Part shown: piece by piece, positions 18,220-27,409 of the stretch | How the letters are laid out: every line of letters starts with the position of its first letter | Position numbering within the stretch: position 1 is the stretch's first letter | DNA from: Fidelibacterota bacterium | GTDB lineage: Bacteria > Fidelibacterota > UBA8477 > JABMPR01 | Assembly: GCA_018673925.1 (NCBI GenBank) | Contig: JABHBL010000074.1 | Span: 1-64,000, forward strand | Reading direction: 5' to 3' | Length of the DNA stretch: 64,000 nucleotides | Position numbers and translations under genes: made by a program | The notes under the pieces: generated by a model | Databases searched by the model: none | Told to the model about the DNA's origin: nothing | The model's input: the letters and a program-made list of their open reading frames with translations, nothing else

Positions 18220-21200
18220 TCAGTTTGTTTCTTCTACCTTTAACTCCTGCATGGCAGGCTCAATATCTTCTGGACTCACAATCACCCCATGATACAGCTT
18301 CATCCACATCACCCGGGCTCGATTGGTCACGAGATAACTTGATGGTAAGACCACCAGGATGAGAAAGGTTCCGAAGAGGAGACCATAGGCCAGTGAAATG
18401 GCCATGGGAATCAGGAACTGTGCCTGTCGGCTCGTCTCAAAAATCAAAGGAGCTAATCCGAAAGCTGTGGTGAACGTTGTTAACAGAATGGGGCGTAGAC
18501 GACTGATACCAGCATTAAAAACTGCATCATATAGCTTCATCCCCTCTTTTAGGTTTCGATTAATTTTATCCACCAAGACAATACTATCATTCACGATAAT
18601 ACCTGTAAGTGCGAGAATCCCATATACAGAAAGCGTGTTCACCTGAATACCATGTAAGCCATGTCCCCAGAAAGCGCCAACCACGCCAAAGGGTATCAAC
18701 CCAAAAATGAGCAGGGCTTGTATATAGGAACGGAAAACCAGGATCAGTAAAATGAACATACCCAAAAAAGCCAGCGGGAAGGTCCTGCGGAAACTTGCTC
18801 CTGTTTTAGCTTGATCCCTGGATTGACCCTCATACGAAACATGCACCCCCTGAACCTGTGACAGAACCCGAGGGATAACCTCTTCCCGAATCTCGGCTAG
18901 AATTGGTGGTAAATCTAGACTTCCATCTGCTAGATCAGCCTCAACGGTCAATTCGCGTTTTTTATCAAGATGACTTATGGATGTAATCCCACGTTTGAGG
19001 GTATAGGTTGCCAATTCTCCAAAAGGATACTCCTGGCCACTTTGAGTCCGAATGAGCATGCGATCCAGATAACCCAATGAGGAACGATCCTCTGGTGAAT
19101 AGCGTACCCATACTCGAATTTCATCACGTCCCCTTTGAATTCGTTGGACCTCCTGTCCAAAAAATCCCTGACGAACCTGACCGGCGACATCCCTGAGAGT
19201 AAGACCCATGGAATAAGCCAACGGTTTCAAAGTGATATCAATTTCTCGACGTCCCTCTTTGGTACCTAGAGACACATCTCTCAAGGTGGAAAATTGCTGC
19301 AATTCTGCAGTGAGAAGATTACTGGCTTTTTTCAGTTCATCCATATTGCTGCCCAACAAACTGACAGATACAGGCTTTCCAAACATGCTGGCTCGACCAA
19401 ATGAAATCTTCTGCGCTTCTGGCTGGGGTCCCACAGCTTTTCGAATCTTGTTGGCCAACACAAAGCTATCCATGCCGCGCAATTCACCATCCAGCAATTG
19501 GAGTGTCAACTTGCCAGCATGGCTTCCAGCATCACCAAAATCATTACTGCCAATATCCCTCTTTATCCCCAAAATGTATTGAAGGCTGTCTTCCCGATTG
19601 GCACTCATTTCTTCGTTGACTGACCAGACCACACCTTCGATTTCGGACAGGAATTTATCTACGTCCGCCTCTTGTCGTCCGGCTACCAGACTGACATTAA
19701 TAGGTAGTGTATCTCCATCAATAAATGGGAAAAAAGTAAAGCCGATGAATCCGCCACCAAAGAGACCGGCGGTAATTAACACAAAGACCAGGGGCATGGT
19801 TACTGTGATCCATTTATAGCGCAAGGCATACTTCAGTGAAGGAGCGTACATGCGATAAGTCATGAAATGAATGATCTTCTCAATTCGTTTACGCATTCTC
19901 GAATCTTTACTGTGAGCATGCAAACCTTTGGAATGAGCGAGGTGAGCAGGAAGAATGAGAAATGATTCAATAAGTGAAAAGACTAGAGCTGCCACTACGA
20001 CTGCAGCCAAATTCCAAATAAACCGACCCAAAAAGCCATCCAGAAAGAAGAAGGGCAGGAAAACGAGTATCGTAGTCATGACTGAAGTGGTGACTGGTCC
20101 CAGCATGATAAGGGCTCCATCAATGGCAGCACGTATACCTTTTTTACCCCTTTCAAACTCGCTAAAGATGCTTTCAGAAACCACAATGGCATCATCCACA
20201 AGAATTCCAATGACGATGATCATACCAAAAAGGGAGATAACATTCAGCGTAATCCCGGCAAAACTCAAGACCAGAAACATCCCCGCAAATGAGAATGGAA
20301 TGCCTAGAGCCACCCAAAAAGAGATCCGTAAATTCAAAAAGAAACTGAGACTGAGGACAACCAGAACCAATCCGATAAAACCATTATTGATCAAGAGTTC
20401 AAGTCTTTGGCGCAAGCTGATGGTATTGTCGGCCAGAACCTTAGCTTGAATAACAGAGTTCTCCGAATTGAATTTCTCAACAAGGTCTTTTGATAAATCT
20501 GCTACGGTAATGACATTCTCTTCACGGGTTTTGCTAACATTTAAAACCACAGCGGTATGGCCATTGTAGTAGGATTTATTGGGAGAGTCAGCCCATCTTT
20601 CCCGAATGGTGGCCACATCTTTAAGAAATATCAGATTTCCATCATTATCTCCCCTGATGACCAGGTTGGCTAATTCGGTCGCTTCATATTCTCGACCATA
20701 AGCTCGAATGAGAATCTCTTCGTCCCGGGTTTCAAATTTACCACCAGAGAGATTCACATTTTCTGACTGGATGCGGCGTGAAATTTCATCAAAGGTCAGT
20801 TGGAAGCGCCGCAGGTTGGCTTCAGAAACTTCAATAGAAATCTCAAGACCAGGATAGCCCTGTATGGCCACCTGCGAAATTTCCGGAGAAGCGATGAGCT
20901 CGTCTCGCATGTTCTCGGCAAAAACTTTCATGGTCTTCAAATCAGTTTCACCAAAAAGAACAATAGACAGAGCTCTGGATCTGAATTTTTGCTGGTAGAC
21001 AACAGGCTTTTCAGCACTTATGGGAAAGGAGCCAATTCTATCTACAGCGTTTTTAACATCGGTGAGTACCTTGTCCATATCAGCACCACGAATTGCTTCA
21101 ATATTGACTGACCCGACGTTTTCAGAGGATGTGGATGTAACTCTATCTATACCTTCAAGACCATCCAGGTTTTCCTCAATTTTGAGGATAACCCCTTCTT

Positions 21201-21381
21201 CAACTTCATGAGGTGAAGCACCAGGGTATAAGACCTGAATAATAATGCGGTTTGGCGCAATTTCAGGGAAGGTGGAGTAGCGCAGGTTAGAGAGGGCAAG
21301 CCCTCCAAAAAGAAGCACAGCGACCAATAGAACATTGGTCCAGATAGGATAACGGGCAAAAAACTCAACAACGCGTCGCAT
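18220..21381 (-). CDS. RND-family efflux permease, second copy
   Basis: A full-length 1053-residue RND transporter of a different subfamily from the one at the left edge. It has PGASPHEVEEGV in the first periplasmic loop, the TM4 relay segment GILVDDAIVVSES with the usual Asp-Asp pair, two six-helix blocks and FGLAPLIFETSRQAQFL near the end. It is preceded by its adaptor 9 bases upstream on the same strand; no TolC partner is adjacent. It would export small hydrophobic compounds. Confidence 0.93.
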   Translation of the reverse strand: MRRVVEFFARYPIWTNVLLVAVLLFGGLALSNLRYSTFPEIAPNRIIIQVLYPGASPHEVEEGVILKIEENLDGLEGIDRVTSTSSENVGSVNIEAIRGADMDKVLTDVKNAVDRIGSFPISAEKPVVYQQKFRSRALSIVLFGETDLKTMKVFAENMRDELIASPEISQVAIQGYPGLEISIEVSEANLRRFQLTFDEISRRIQSENVNLSGGKFETRDEEILIRAYGREYEATELANLVIRGDNDGNLIFLKDVATIRERWADSPNKSYYNGHTAVVLNVSKTREENVITVADLSKDLVEKFNSENSVIQAKVLADNTISLRQRLELLINNGFIGLVLVVLSLSFFLNLRISFWVALGIPFSFAGMFLVLSFAGITLNVISLFGMIIVIGILVDDAIVVSESIFSEFERGKKGIRAAIDGALIMLGPVTTSVMTTILVFLPFFFLDGFLGRFIWNLAAVVVAALVFSLIESFLILPAHLAHSKGLHAHSKDSRMRKRIEKIIHFMTYRMYAPSLKYALRYKWITVTMPLVFVLITAGLFGGGFIGFTFFPFIDGDTLPINVSLVAGRQEADVDKFLSEIEGVVWSVNEEMSANREDSLQYILGIKRDIGSNDFGDAGSHAGKLTLQLLDGELRGMDSFVLANKIRKAVGPQPEAQKISFGRASMFGKPVSVSLLGSNMDELKKASNLLTAELQQFSTLRDVSLGTKEGRREIDITLKPLAYSMGLTLRDVAGQVRQGFFGQEVQRIQRGRDEIRVWVRYSPEDRSSLGYLDRMLIRTQSGQEYPFGELATYTLKRGITSISHLDKKRELTVEADLADGSLDLPPILAEIREEVIPRVLSQVQGVHVSYEGQSRDQAKTGASFRRTFPLAFLGMFILLILVFRSYIQALLIFGLIPFGVVGAFWGHGLHGIQVNTLSVYGILALTGIIVNDSIVLVDKINRNLKEGMKLYDAVFNAGISRLRPILLTTFTTAFGLAPLIFETSRQAQFLIPMAISLAYGLLFGTFLILVVLPSSYLVTNRARVMWMKLYHGVIVSPEDIEPAMQELKVEETN

Positions 21382-21389
21382 TGGGTTAA

Positions 21390-22529
21390 CTACTCTTTAG
21401 ATTCGAAAGCATTACGGGATCGAGCGGGCATCCCTGCCGATACACCCTGGAGAAGTTCAGTTACCAGAGTATCACTTGCTGTCAGACCCCGGTTGATGAT
21501 GTAATAGTCACCTTCATCAAAAGCCACTCCAACAGGACGTTTCTCAAAAACACCACCATTGATGAGAAATACATAGGACTCCTCGTAGACTGCACGACGA
21601 CTCACTTTGATGGCGTCTGGAATCATACGAGCTTCAATATCCGCTTTGACAAATACACCAGCCAGGGGGTTCACATCACCTGTGTCGTCTAACTTGATAT
21701 AGGCTAGAACCGATTGTGAGCGTTCATCAATGATGTTTCCGATTCTTTCGATATGTCCTATCCATTGGATGCCATTCTCTTCTGGCTCTAGTATGACAGG
21801 GGAGCCCTCATGAATCCAGCCGATATCCTTCGCTGGGACTTGAATCTCAACTTCAAGTTTTTCAAGGTTAATGAGTTCTCCCAATCGGCTTCCAGGAGCA
21901 GCAGTGCTTCCATCGCGAAGCTGAGTGGATATGATGGATCCATTGAAAGGTGCATAGAAAAAATGTTTTGAAGCTCTGATTTCCAAATTCTGGACAGCAA
22001 AGTAGAGTTTGAAGATATTGTATCTGGCAAGAAGCGCCTTGAGTCTCTGGTCTTGCGTGGTGGGAAGCTCTCCAATGGGTTCGTCAAAGTTGATGGAGTC
22101 AAAATACTGTTGCCAGACCTGAAATATTTTGGGTGAGCTGACTTTAATCTCGGGCATGAGCGAGGACAATGCCGTCAATAAATCACTCTTGGTACTGTTT
22201 AATTCCAGATTTATTTGACGATTATCCACCTTTAATAATAAATCACCCCTTTTAAAGGATTGAGCAGGCTGGAAGGCAATATCACCGGCTTGAAGTGTCC
22301 CTGAGACCTCACTTATCAATGTCACTGGTTGACTACTGGCCAGAGTACCGTAAGTCGTCAATTTTGCAGGTACTTCTCCAAGAGAAACAACAGATGTAGC
22401 CACAATGCGTGGAGTAATCTGAGAATTACGCTTGGGCTTTTCTGCTTTAAAAGAAAATAGAATTTTCATAATTATAAATCCACCAACCAAGAGAACCAGG
22501 GGTGAAAGTATCAGAGCTTTTCGTTTCAT
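21390..22529 (-). CDS. RND efflux periplasmic adaptor (MFP family)
   Basis: A 379-residue adaptor with an N-terminal membrane anchor (KRKALILSPLVLLVGGFIIM), lipoyl halves around RGDLLLKVDNRQINLE and FYAPFNGSIISTQLRDGS, a shortened helical hairpin and a C-terminal barrel. ATG 22529 is preceded by GAAGGA at a good distance, so I take it rather than the frame start at 22562. Forms a pump with the following permease. Confidence 0.88.
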   Translation of the reverse strand: MKRKALILSPLVLLVGGFIIMKILFSFKAEKPKRNSQITPRIVATSVVSLGEVPAKLTTYGTLASSQPVTLISEVSGTLQAGDIAFQPAQSFKRGDLLLKVDNRQINLELNSTKSDLLTALSSLMPEIKVSSPKIFQVWQQYFDSINFDEPIGELPTTQDQRLKALLARYNIFKLYFAVQNLEIRASKHFFYAPFNGSIISTQLRDGSTAAPGSRLGELINLEKLEVEIQVPAKDIGWIHEGSPVILEPEENGIQWIGHIERIGNIIDERSQSVLAYIKLDDTGDVNPLAGVFVKADIEARMIPDAIKVSRRAVYEESYVFLINGGVFEKRPVGVAFDEGDYYIINRGLTASDTLVTELLQGVSAGMPARSRNAFESKE

Positions 22530-22706
22530 ATATATCCTTCGCACCTGATCTAGAGGTGCCAATTATCCAGGTAAAACATGATCACTTCAGTTTGTCAAAA
22601 TGACAAAGAGTTCAGGATAGTCGATGAACCATAGCATAGCAAGTATTCTTAACGCAAAGTATACACAGCGGCAGGTATATATTCCTGAATGTAATAGGTT
22701 TGAGAG

Positions 22707-23609
22707 TTAGTCGAAAAAATTGTGGAAAAGACGTATCGCTTGAACTGGTTTTTGAACCTTGATTATTTCTGGGGATGGTGCCTTCAGCAATCCTTTGGTC
22801 ACATCAACGCTGATGTCGTATGCACCCTTCTCATCATCTGAAGAATCATCTGGATCCAGATAATCCCAATACTTTTTTACCACAAAATAGTAGTCACCCG
22901 TGCTGGGACAGGTCCACTCTATTTTTGGGTCTACATTTGTGGTGGGTACTTGATCATCATTATAGGCAATAAGACCCTGACCGGAAAACAATGATAAAGT
23001 TAAATCGATATCCGTACCTGGAGCTGCTTCAGCTTCAATAATATAGATAGTACTATCCAGGGCTTCAAAAATAAAAAAATCATTGTCATCGCAGACAGCC
23101 GAATAGTGAGTCTGAATGGTGCCTGCCGCAGAAATCCTGGTTGCCAGATTCAAACTGCTGTCTGGTTCATAGATGTCATTGGTTAGATATCGCGGGTTGG
23201 TCCATGACGCGGGAGGGAAATTTGATCCGTATCCTACCAGGACTATAACGTCGTCGCTCTTAGACAGGGTAAGTTGGTCACCACTTACACTATAGTAAAG
23301 ATTCGTATCATCTGTAAAAATAATAGATGTATCAGTCACTGTATCAATGATTCTGGCATCCATCTCAAACGTTGAATCACATAGATTTATATCATTCATA
23401 TAGGACAATAAATTGTCGCTGGTGATATCAATAATCCAGGCTTCTTCAATGGGCAACGTGCTATAACTGGTATTAACCCCATCAACGAGGGCAGTTTCAA
23501 CAATATAGACACCTACAATATCTGAGGTATAATCAATGGTGGCATCTTCACAGGTCACCATGACGAGTCCTAGAAACAGTAAGCATGCCCTGTTAAGCCA
23601 TTGATTCAA
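22707..23609 (-). CDS. Lipoprotein with pre-peptidase-C-like domain
   Basis: A 300-residue predicted lipoprotein. I start it at TTG 23609 because GGAAGGG lies 7 bases upstream and the result is a compact lipoprotein signal ending MVTC (Cys20). Residues ~150-270 resemble a PPC (bacterial pre-peptidase C-terminal) beta-sandwich: Asp-rich DDNDFFIFEAL, LTLSLFSGQGLIAYNDD and TGDYYFVVKKYW. The N-terminal ~130 residues are unrecognised. No protease domain is present, so a substrate-binding or surface role is the likelier guess. Confidence 0.65.
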   Translation of the reverse strand: MNQWLNRACLLFLGLVMVTCEDATIDYTSDIVGVYIVETALVDGVNTSYSTLPIEEAWIIDITSDNLLSYMNDINLCDSTFEMDARIIDTVTDTSIIFTDDTNLYYSVSGDQLTLSKSDDVIVLVGYGSNFPPASWTNPRYLTNDIYEPDSSLNLATRISAAGTIQTHYSAVCDDNDFFIFEALDSTIYIIEAEAAPGTDIDLTLSLFSGQGLIAYNDDQVPTTNVDPKIEWTCPSTGDYYFVVKKYWDYLDPDDSSDDEKGAYDISVDVTKGLLKAPSPEIIKVQKPVQAIRLFHNFFD

Positions 23610-23828
23610 TCTTGATCCCTTCCAATTATACGAGCTTGTAAAAACTATTTCTCCGAGGAACACATGCAATAACTATTGTGACCATATTGAGGAATAGCTC
23701 AAGTATAACGCCGTGGATGAAACAAGATGGTGCCCGATATGACAACTTTGTCATATTCAAGACAGAAGCTCGTCTGGATAAAAGTTACCCTCTCAGCAGA
23801 ATTAAATACTCGTTGAAAGGAGTTAATT

Positions 23829-24365
23829 TTGAATCTTAAAAATTTGATCGCAACGATAATCACCATTTTTCCCCTGTTGAGTTGGGCAAATATCACAATC
23901 ACTGAAGCAAACGGCAGCTTTGAAGGTTTGGGACATGCCCGAACACACGACTTTCCTGTTGAAGCACGAATTTTTACTGTTTCTGTTAGTGACGCTGACA
24001 CCAGCGGAAATAGAAAGGTCAGTGTAGAGGTCTCAGTGAATGATCTTCATACTGGAAACAGAATGCGTGATTCTCACATGCGCATGTCGGTTTTAGACCG
24101 TAAAAAGCATCCACTCATCACCTTTAAATCAGATGTGAATTTACCTGAGCTAATGACTGGTACGGTAACCTTGACTGGCAATCTTCAAGTTAATGGAATT
24201 ACAAAACCCTACACCCTGATACTAAACTTGAACCAGGCAGAAGGAAAATGGAACGCTACTGGTAGTTTCCTCATTGTACCTACGGATTTTGATCTCCCTC
24301 TGGTTGGGATGGGCCCTATGAAAGTTTTAGATAAGGTTAATCTCCACCTGGATGTCAGTTTCTAA
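23829..24365 (+). CDS. YceI-family lipid-binding-like exported protein
   Basis: A 178-residue protein with a signal peptide (to about WA-N22) and the YceI beta-barrel pattern: FEGLGHARTHDFPVEA, SVNDLHTGNRMRDSHM, HPLITFKSD, TGNLQVNGITKPYTL and a closing PTDFDLPLVGMGPM...VNLHLDVSF. Family members bind isoprenoid or other amphipathic molecules in the periplasm. The start is TTG 23829, preceded by AAAGGAG at a proper distance. A terminator follows. Confidence 0.75.
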   Translation: MNLKNLIATIITIFPLLSWANITITEANGSFEGLGHARTHDFPVEARIFTVSVSDADTSGNRKVSVEVSVNDLHTGNRMRDSHMRMSVLDRKKHPLITFKSDVNLPELMTGTVTLTGNLQVNGITKPYTLILNLNQAEGKWNATGSFLIVPTDFDLPLVGMGPMKVLDKVNLHLDVSF

Positions 24366-24401
24366 CGGAATTATCGCTGCATTTTTCCTATGTGAGTTCG
24401 A

Positions 24402-24440
24402 AGGCACCCTGTTTTTAATACTAATTTAGGGTGCTTTTGT
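24402..24440 (+). terminator. Intrinsic terminator after the YceI gene
   Basis: Arms GCACCCT (24404-24410) and AGGGTGC (24428-24434) with a TTTTGTT tail. Confidence 0.65.
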
Positions 24441-24500
24441 TAAGTTCAGCCACCTATCAATCGTATAAGAAAAAAGAATACTTAAGGCTTTGAAGCAGTT

Positions 24501-25778
24501 ATGAACAATTCAGGGGAAAAACAGGATTTAAGAACACAGCTTATTGAAAAATACACAGCGGTTCGAGGATTTACGGAACAGCTTTGTGCACCACTGGAAA
24601 AGGAAGATTTTGTGGTTCAATCCATGCCGGATGTGAGCCCTACACGATGGCATCTTGCCCATACTGCCTGGTTTTTTGAGACCTTTATCCTCAAACCAGA
24701 GCTTGATGGTTATGAGACTCCTAATAAACTTTATAATTATCTGTTTAACTCATATTACAATGCTGTTGGAAAGCAATTTCCCCGTCCTGAAAGAGGTCAC
24801 TTGAGCCGGCCTACAGTTGATGAGGTCATTGCATATCGTCATCATGTCGACCATGAAATAATCCGTCTTTTTGAGACCCTGGATGAGCATAAAATCTCTA
24901 AGCTTGAATCAATTTTAGTTTTAGGACTTCACCATGAACAACAGCACCAGGAATTGATGCTCACTGATATCAAACATGTCTTTTTTCAAAATCCCATATA
25001 CCCAAACTATATGAAGGTTGAACAGCCAAGGGGTTCTGATAATTATCAAGAGCTCAATTGGATCGCTTTTGATGGTGGAAGGATTCAACATGGCTTCTCC
25101 GGTAGTGAGTTTAGTTTTGATAATGAAACACCCCGACATGATGCTCTCCTCCAACCCTTTGAATTGGGTAATCGTCTAGTAACAAATCGGGAGTATCTAT
25201 CATTTGTACAAGATGGTGGGTACAATCAGGCAGCTCTCTGGTTGTCAGATGGATGGGCTTTGATCAATAAAGAAGGATGGACTGCCCCCCTCTATTGGGT
25301 TCAACGGGAGAATCAATGGTTTGAGTTTACACTTGCGGGTCTTGTCCCTTTGAATCTTGACAGTCCTGTCACCCACCTTAGTTATTATGAAGCCGATGCC
25401 TACGCAAATTGGTGTGGAGCGCGACTTCCCAGCGAGATTGAATGGGAACATGCCGCACAGAATGTTCCACTTGAGGGAAATTTTGTCCAGACACAACGCT
25501 TTCATCCAGTGCCAGCAGAGCCTGCTACTACACAATTGAGCCAGATGTTTGGGGATGTCTGGGAATGGACTCGCAGCCCCTATACCCCCTACCCCGGGTT
25601 TCAATCTGCCAGTGGCGCAGTGGGCGAATACAATGGAAAGTTTATGTCCAACCAGATGGTTTTACGAGGAGGTTCTTGCGTTAGCAGCAGCGACCACCTT
25701 CGATCCACCTATCGCAATTTCTTTTATCCTCACTCGCGTTGGCAATTCATAGGGATTCGTCTCGCTCGAGATATCTAG
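24501..25778 (+). CDS. egtB: Ergothioneine biosynthesis sulfoxide synthase EgtB
   Basis: A 425-residue non-heme iron enzyme that joins hercynine to a thiol donor (gamma-Glu-Cys or Cys). An N-terminal DinB-like four-helix domain carries RWHLAHTAWFFET (His51) and the iron-binding HxxxHxE motif HHEQQHQE (His145, His149, Glu151). The C-terminal FGE-sulfatase fold is clear from GDVWEWTRSPYTPYPGF and VLRGGSCVSS...RSTYRNFF. First gene of a six-gene same-strand run that ends with EgtD and a DUF427 gene, so the pathway assignment is well supported by neighbours. Confidence 0.93.
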   Translation: MNNSGEKQDLRTQLIEKYTAVRGFTEQLCAPLEKEDFVVQSMPDVSPTRWHLAHTAWFFETFILKPELDGYETPNKLYNYLFNSYYNAVGKQFPRPERGHLSRPTVDEVIAYRHHVDHEIIRLFETLDEHKISKLESILVLGLHHEQQHQELMLTDIKHVFFQNPIYPNYMKVEQPRGSDNYQELNWIAFDGGRIQHGFSGSEFSFDNETPRHDALLQPFELGNRLVTNREYLSFVQDGGYNQAALWLSDGWALINKEGWTAPLYWVQRENQWFEFTLAGLVPLNLDSPVTHLSYYEADAYANWCGARLPSEIEWEHAAQNVPLEGNFVQTQRFHPVPAEPATTQLSQMFGDVWEWTRSPYTPYPGFQSASGAVGEYNGKFMSNQMVLRGGSCVSSSDHLRSTYRNFFYPHSRWQFIGIRLARDI

Positions 25779-25802
25779 ACAGAAGACAGTATTGGAAATA
25801 GA

Positions 25803-26651
25803 ATGAATGAGGCAAACTGGAAATTATTGATCCCACTCGCGGACAAGCGATTACTGCAGGCTCGCGGACAACTACACCAGGCCGTTCAACTTCTCACAGC
25901 TGCAGGTATATCTTTTGTAGAACATAGGCCTGATGATAGCCACACATCGTTGCTGTGGGATTCCCAGTCCAACATGTTTTTGAGTCAAACCTTTGGTCCT
26001 GACCACAATTTTCAGATCGGTCTATCACCCCAGAATCTTAGCTGTCATGTCCTTCATAGTCATGAAACCCTACTTGAGCTGAAATTAAATGGAACCACCC
26101 TGAAACAGGTTGCTTCCGATTTGCAATTCTTCCTGGAAGATCATGGTCTCCCCAAGTCTGTCTTCACCATGGAAAGACATTTTGATTTACCTAACTATCC
26201 TGATAACTGGTCAAGCCCATTTGATACATCGGATCAGGAAGCATTTGACCAATTATCCTCAGCTTATTCCAATGCCTATCCGCTGATTAAGCCAATTGCC
26301 CACAGAGATGAAAGAGCAGGAAGTCTGTTGACCTGGCCTCATCATTTTGATATGGCAATTTTACTCTCTTTGGGAGGAGAAAAATCTATTGGTATAGGTA
26401 TGTCGCCTGGTGATACCAACTATGCATCTCCTTACTATTATGTAAATGTATGGCCTTACCCCTCCGAGGATCAAATTATAGATTTGCCCCTGACTTTTGG
26501 AAAATGGCACACCGAGGGCTGGATAGGTATGGTTTTACCTATGAATCAAATAGTTAAAGAAGATGCTCTAGCGGTACAAAAATCAATGGTGATTACATTT
26601 CTAGAACAGGCCATTCAACACGCTGAAAGTATTAGTGGAGAAAACCGCTAA
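25803..26651 (+). CDS. Unknown protein inside the ergothioneine operon
   Basis: A 282-residue soluble protein with no signal peptide or membrane segment. I do not recognise it firmly. Features are a paired LLIPLADKRLL...GQLHQAVQLL start, RHFDLPNYPDNW, LTWPHHFDMAILLSL with a possible metal-binding His pair, and SPYYYVNVWPYPSED. The layout (HFDLP, then a WHxFD-like motif, then an F/Y-rich strand) distantly recalls DUF5996-type proteins, but that is only a visual resemblance. It lies 24 bases after egtB and 5 bases before the transporter ATPase, so a role in ergothioneine chemistry is likely. Confidence 0.7.
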   Translation: MNEANWKLLIPLADKRLLQARGQLHQAVQLLTAAGISFVEHRPDDSHTSLLWDSQSNMFLSQTFGPDHNFQIGLSPQNLSCHVLHSHETLLELKLNGTTLKQVASDLQFFLEDHGLPKSVFTMERHFDLPNYPDNWSSPFDTSDQEAFDQLSSAYSNAYPLIKPIAHRDERAGSLLTWPHHFDMAILLSLGGEKSIGIGMSPGDTNYASPYYYVNVWPYPSEDQIIDLPLTFGKWHTEGWIGMVLPMNQIVKEDALAVQKSMVITFLEQAIQHAESISGENR

Positions 26652-26656
26652 CTCAT

Positions 26657-27409
26657 ATGATTCAACTAAGGGATATAAGTAAAAGTTTTAATGGAAATGA
26701 GGTCATCCATGACCTTTCCTTAGAAATACCTCAAGGGAAAACCGTGGTTCTCATCGGTCCCAGTGGGTGTGGGAAATCAACCTTGCTAAGGCTTATGGTG
26801 GGTTTGTTGTGGCCTGAGAAGGGCAATATTTCACTTTTCCAGGAGAACTTATCCAAAGACAATGTTGAAAAATTGCGTCAGCAGGTGGGATTTGTACTCC
26901 AGGATGGAGGTTTATTTCCTCATATGACCGCAGTTCAAAACATGCGTCTTATGGCAGATTATTTAGATCATGATCCTCAAAAAACCGAACAACGCATAGC
27001 TGAATTATGTGAATTGACCCATATCTCTGCAGACATGTTAAAACGCTACCCCTCGGAACTTTCCGGTGGCCAGGTTCAACGGGTTGCCCTGATGCGTGCA
27101 CTCATGCTGGATCCACAGATTTTGTTTCTGGATGAACCCCTGGGTGCCCTGGACCCGCTAAATAGAGTCAGCCTGCAGGAAGAGATGAAGACCATCTTCA
27201 GTCAACTCGGGAAAACCGTCGTTCTGGTGACCCACGACATGGGTGAAGCAGCCTCGCTGGCTGATTTGATTGTTATAATGAAAGATGGATATTTACTTCA
27301 ATATGATACTCTCTCAAAACTTTCGTCACAGCCTGCGGACCCCTTTGTAACCGAATTTATCAATGCACAGCGCAAACCCTGGCAGCGGCTAGAGGATCAG
27401 ATCAAATGA
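26657..27409 (+). CDS. egtV: ABC transporter ATPase, EgtV/OpuCA-like
   Basis: A 250-residue ATPase with Walker A GPSGCGKST, the Q-loop FVLQDGGLFPH, signature LSGGQVQRVALMRAL, Walker B ILFLDEPLGALD and switch His in LVTHDMGEA. It belongs to the quaternary-amine (glycine betaine/OpuC) group and lacks the C-terminal CBS domains of osmosensing OpuCA. It overlaps the permease gene by 4 bases. Because it sits between egtB and egtD, I read it as the ATPase of an ergothioneine importer (EgtUV type) rather than of an osmoprotectant system. Confidence 0.82.
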   Translation: MIQLRDISKSFNGNEVIHDLSLEIPQGKTVVLIGPSGCGKSTLLRLMVGLLWPEKGNISLFQENLSKDNVEKLRQQVGFVLQDGGLFPHMTAVQNMRLMADYLDHDPQKTEQRIAELCELTHISADMLKRYPSELSGGQVQRVALMRALMLDPQILFLDEPLGALDPLNRVSLQEEMKTIFSQLGKTVVLVTHDMGEAASLADLIVIMKDGYLLQYDTLSKLSSQPADPFVTEFINAQRKPWQRLEDQIK

